This document shows, one piece after another, positions 7,249 to 8,705 of a stretch of DNA of 8,705 nt; the stretch's first letter is position 1, and every line of letters begins with the position of its first letter. A program made the translations under genes and the position numbers. The stretch is from Anaerolineae bacterium (GTDB lineage Bacteria > Chloroflexota > Anaerolineae > B4-G1 > SLSP01), in contig JAFGSL010000584.1 of NCBI GenBank assembly GCA_016934645.1, positions 1 to 8,705 of the forward strand, in the 5' to 3' direction. The notes beneath the pieces are model-generated. The model worked only from the letters and a program-made list of their open reading frames with translations, did not search any database and was not told the origin of the DNA.

Positions 7249-7968
7249 ATGAATGAAACAATCACACCAAAATCGTCAAAAGAAGTGACCCAAGGGGTCG
7301 TGAAATGGGCAGTTCGGGGCATGTTCGCCAAAGTCGTTGTAGCATTGATCCTGTTCCTCTCCGCCGGACGCTGGGATTGGGGGATGGGCTGGGTCTACGT
7401 GGGCGTGTTTTTCGCCTTTGATCTGGCGACGGCTTTGGTCGTCCTGCCACGCAATCCGGCCTTGCTGGCAGAGCGTGCGCAACTTCAGGAGGGCACAAAG
7501 GGTTGGGATAAAATCATCGTCAGGCTGGCAGCGGTCTATTTCCCGATGGCCTCGTGGATCGTGGCAGGATTGAATGAGCGGTGGGGCTGGAAACCTGACG
7601 TATCGCCGGCGGTGCACATCGTCGCGCTACTGATGGTGCTGGGGGGGTACGGCATCACTGTATGGGCGATGGGCGTCAACGCTTACTTTTCGACAACAGT
7701 ACGGCTTCAGGAAGAGCGGGGACACAAAGTTGTGACCGACGGTCCGTATCGCATTGTGCGCCATCCGGGCTACGTGGGGGCGACCCTGTTCACCCTGAGC
7801 GCTCCCCTGCTGCTGGGCTCCGTGTGGGCGTTGATTCCGGCGTTGTTATCGGCGATATTTTATGTCATGCGGACAATTCTAGAGGATCGGATGTTGCACG
7901 ATGAACTGGAAGGGTATCCAGAATACGCCGCCATCGTGCGGTATAAGCTATTACCACACATTTGGTAG
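7249..7968 (+). CDS. Integral-membrane methyltransferase, isoprenylcysteine carboxyl methyltransferase (ICMT)/PEMT-like family
   Basis: 239 residues with about five or six hydrophobic segments, roughly at 25-39, 46-67, 93-107, 121-143, 176-190 and 192-208. The C-terminal half has the family hallmark: GPYRIVRHPGYVG at 165-177, with the conserved RHP (His172), then an amphipathic stretch with RTILEDRMLHDEL and the ending VRYKLLPHIW. In ICMT- and PEMT-type enzymes these elements bind S-adenosylmethionine and the lipid-facing substrate. The family methylates prenylcysteine carboxylates in eukaryotes, but bacterial members act on diverse or unknown substrates. No CaaX-type protein C-terminus or CaaX protease is visible in the window. 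The gene starts 59 nt after the amidohydrolase gene with a strong GGGAGG site, and its stop is 11 nt before the next gene, so it is probably co-transcribed with the following gene. The methylated substrate is unknown. Confidence 0.88.
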   Translation: MNETITPKSSKEVTQGVVKWAVRGMFAKVVVALILFLSAGRWDWGMGWVYVGVFFAFDLATALVVLPRNPALLAERAQLQEGTKGWDKIIVRLAAVYFPMASWIVAGLNERWGWKPDVSPAVHIVALLMVLGGYGITVWAMGVNAYFSTTVRLQEERGHKVVTDGPYRIVRHPGYVGATLFTLSAPLLLGSVWALIPALLSAIFYVMRTILEDRMLHDELEGYPEYAAIVRYKLLPHIW

Positions 7969-7971
7969 GAG
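7967..7971 (+). promoter_or_regulatory. Ribosome binding site for the last, partial gene
   Basis: AGGAG lies 8 nt before the ATG at 7980 and overlaps the TAG stop of the methyltransferase gene (7966-7968). It supports the start and tight coupling of the pair. Confidence 0.8.
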
Positions 7972-7979
7972 AGAGACCA

Positions 7980-8705
7980 ATGGTAGATCAACAAGGATTT
8001 CGCGCACTGCTACAAACACGTAAAGTTTCCAATGAGAAAATAGAGGCAGCCATCGCGCTGGCAGAACGCTTTGAGCGGTTCGCCGAGGAGAGAAACGCCG
8101 TGCCCATAGCGGAAACAGCCTGGGCCTTCTCGGAGCGTCTGATCCGGGAAGGGCAGAACACCGAGGACAATTATCTGACGTTGGCGCGTTATGGTCTGTT
8201 CACCAAGGATGACGCGCTATTCGTCGCCATTCTCGAGCTGCTGGATGGAGCCGAGGCGCAAGGCAATCTCTATCGCCGGGTCGCCGAGGTGTTCAGCGAG
8301 GACGTGCGGGACGAGGTATTCGCCGGGATTGGCGTCGCGCCGCTGGGCCTGCCCACGCCTGACAAACCGCGCACGATGCATCCCGTCGTCGAACGGCTCG
8401 AGGCCAAAGTGGGCGCAGAAGCATGCAAGGCGCTGTTGGCGGACAGCCTACGCGATCTGCCGGACGCTTATTTTACGGATGAGCGGCAGCGTTATCAGGA
8501 GTCCTCCGGCGATCTGGACGAATACTTGCGCCGCAAAAAGCAGGCGTTTGTGGAACAACTGGAGACGTGCCAGCGCGAGGGGCGGCTGTTCTTCGCGCAG
8601 GAAATCACCGACGAGGTAATCGCGTTTGTCAAGAACGATCCCGAAATCGGCGGCGGGCAGCGGGAAGGGAATGTTATATACGAAACAAAAATCCCCTTTA
8701 TGACA
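7980..8705 (+). CDS. Uncharacterised soluble charge-rich protein, N-terminal 242 residues (3' end outside window)
   Basis: The frame is open from ATG 7980 to the last base, giving 242 residues with no stop. There is no signal peptide or membrane segment, so a cytoplasmic location is likely, unlike the exported proteins upstream. The sequence is rich in Glu, Arg, Ala and Leu and appears mostly helical, with helices around 19-37, 44-58, 77-93 and 135-158. Two cysteines are visible (149 and 197). The segment from about 203 to 242, including AQEITDEVIAFVKNDPEIG and then REGNVIYETKIPFMT, looks like a conserved core because it is rich in Gly, Pro and charged residues in a fixed pattern, but I cannot name the family with confidence. 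It follows the methyltransferase by 11 nt and has a strong AGGAG site. The coding assignment is firm; the function is unknown. Confidence 0.8.
   Translation, partial: MVDQQGFRALLQTRKVSNEKIEAAIALAERFERFAEERNAVPIAETAWAFSERLIREGQNTEDNYLTLARYGLFTKDDALFVAILELLDGAEAQGNLYRRVAEVFSEDVRDEVFAGIGVAPLGLPTPDKPRTMHPVVERLEAKVGAEACKALLADSLRDLPDAYFTDERQRYQESSGDLDEYLRRKKQAFVEQLETCQREGRLFFAQEITDEVIAFVKNDPEIGGGQREGNVIYETKIPFMT

Noticed and set aside
8191..8619. Plus-strand frame of 142 codons, Arg/Ser/Pro-rich
   Set aside because: It overlaps the gene starting at 7980, which has a strong ribosome binding site, runs to the window end and has a natural residue composition. The overlapping frame has the odd composition typical of a shadow.

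Overview
The window carries seven protein-coding genes, all on the + strand and tightly packed. Two are cut by the window edges: the first lacks its beginning and the last lacks its end. I see no RNA gene, CRISPR array, insertion sequence, integrase or attachment site, and no convincing factor-independent terminator. Moderate GC content, lipoprotein signal peptides, a long Thr/Pro linker of the TPTPT kind, LVIVD-repeat propellers and several serine hydrolases together suggest an environmental bacterium, most likely of the Chloroflexota (Anaerolineae-like). That placement is inference from style and no marker gene supports it.

Left part (1-2137): the C-terminal part of a beta-lactamase/esterase-family serine hydrolase with two trailing small domains, then a complete serine hydrolase lipoprotein (SxxK motif SVTK) of a different subtype. 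Middle (2164-7189): three consecutive genes that each contain a beta-propeller of a different family. These are an LVIVD-repeat probable lipoprotein with seven blades, a lipoprotein joining an M23 (LytM) metallopeptidase to a PQQ-like propeller, and a membrane-anchored protein joining a PD40 (TolB-like) propeller to an amidohydrolase. The zinc or metal ligands expected for the M23 and amidohydrolase domains are all visible, so both look catalytically intact. Right part (7249-8705): an integral-membrane methyltransferase of the isoprenylcysteine carboxyl methyltransferase (ICMT)/PEMT-like type, then the first 242 residues of a soluble, charge-rich protein that I do not recognise.

Gene spacing is short: a GTGA overlap or 26 nt, then 33, 13, 59 and 11 nt, with 97 nt between the first two genes. 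Genes two to seven could therefore be one transcription unit. Five of the seven products are exported or probably exported, and four carry a hydrolase fold. The cluster reads as an envelope or extracellular hydrolase set. No common substrate or pathway can be deduced from sequence, and the co-function idea is a hypothesis. The most distinctive features are the M23-propeller fusion and the run of three unrelated propeller families.
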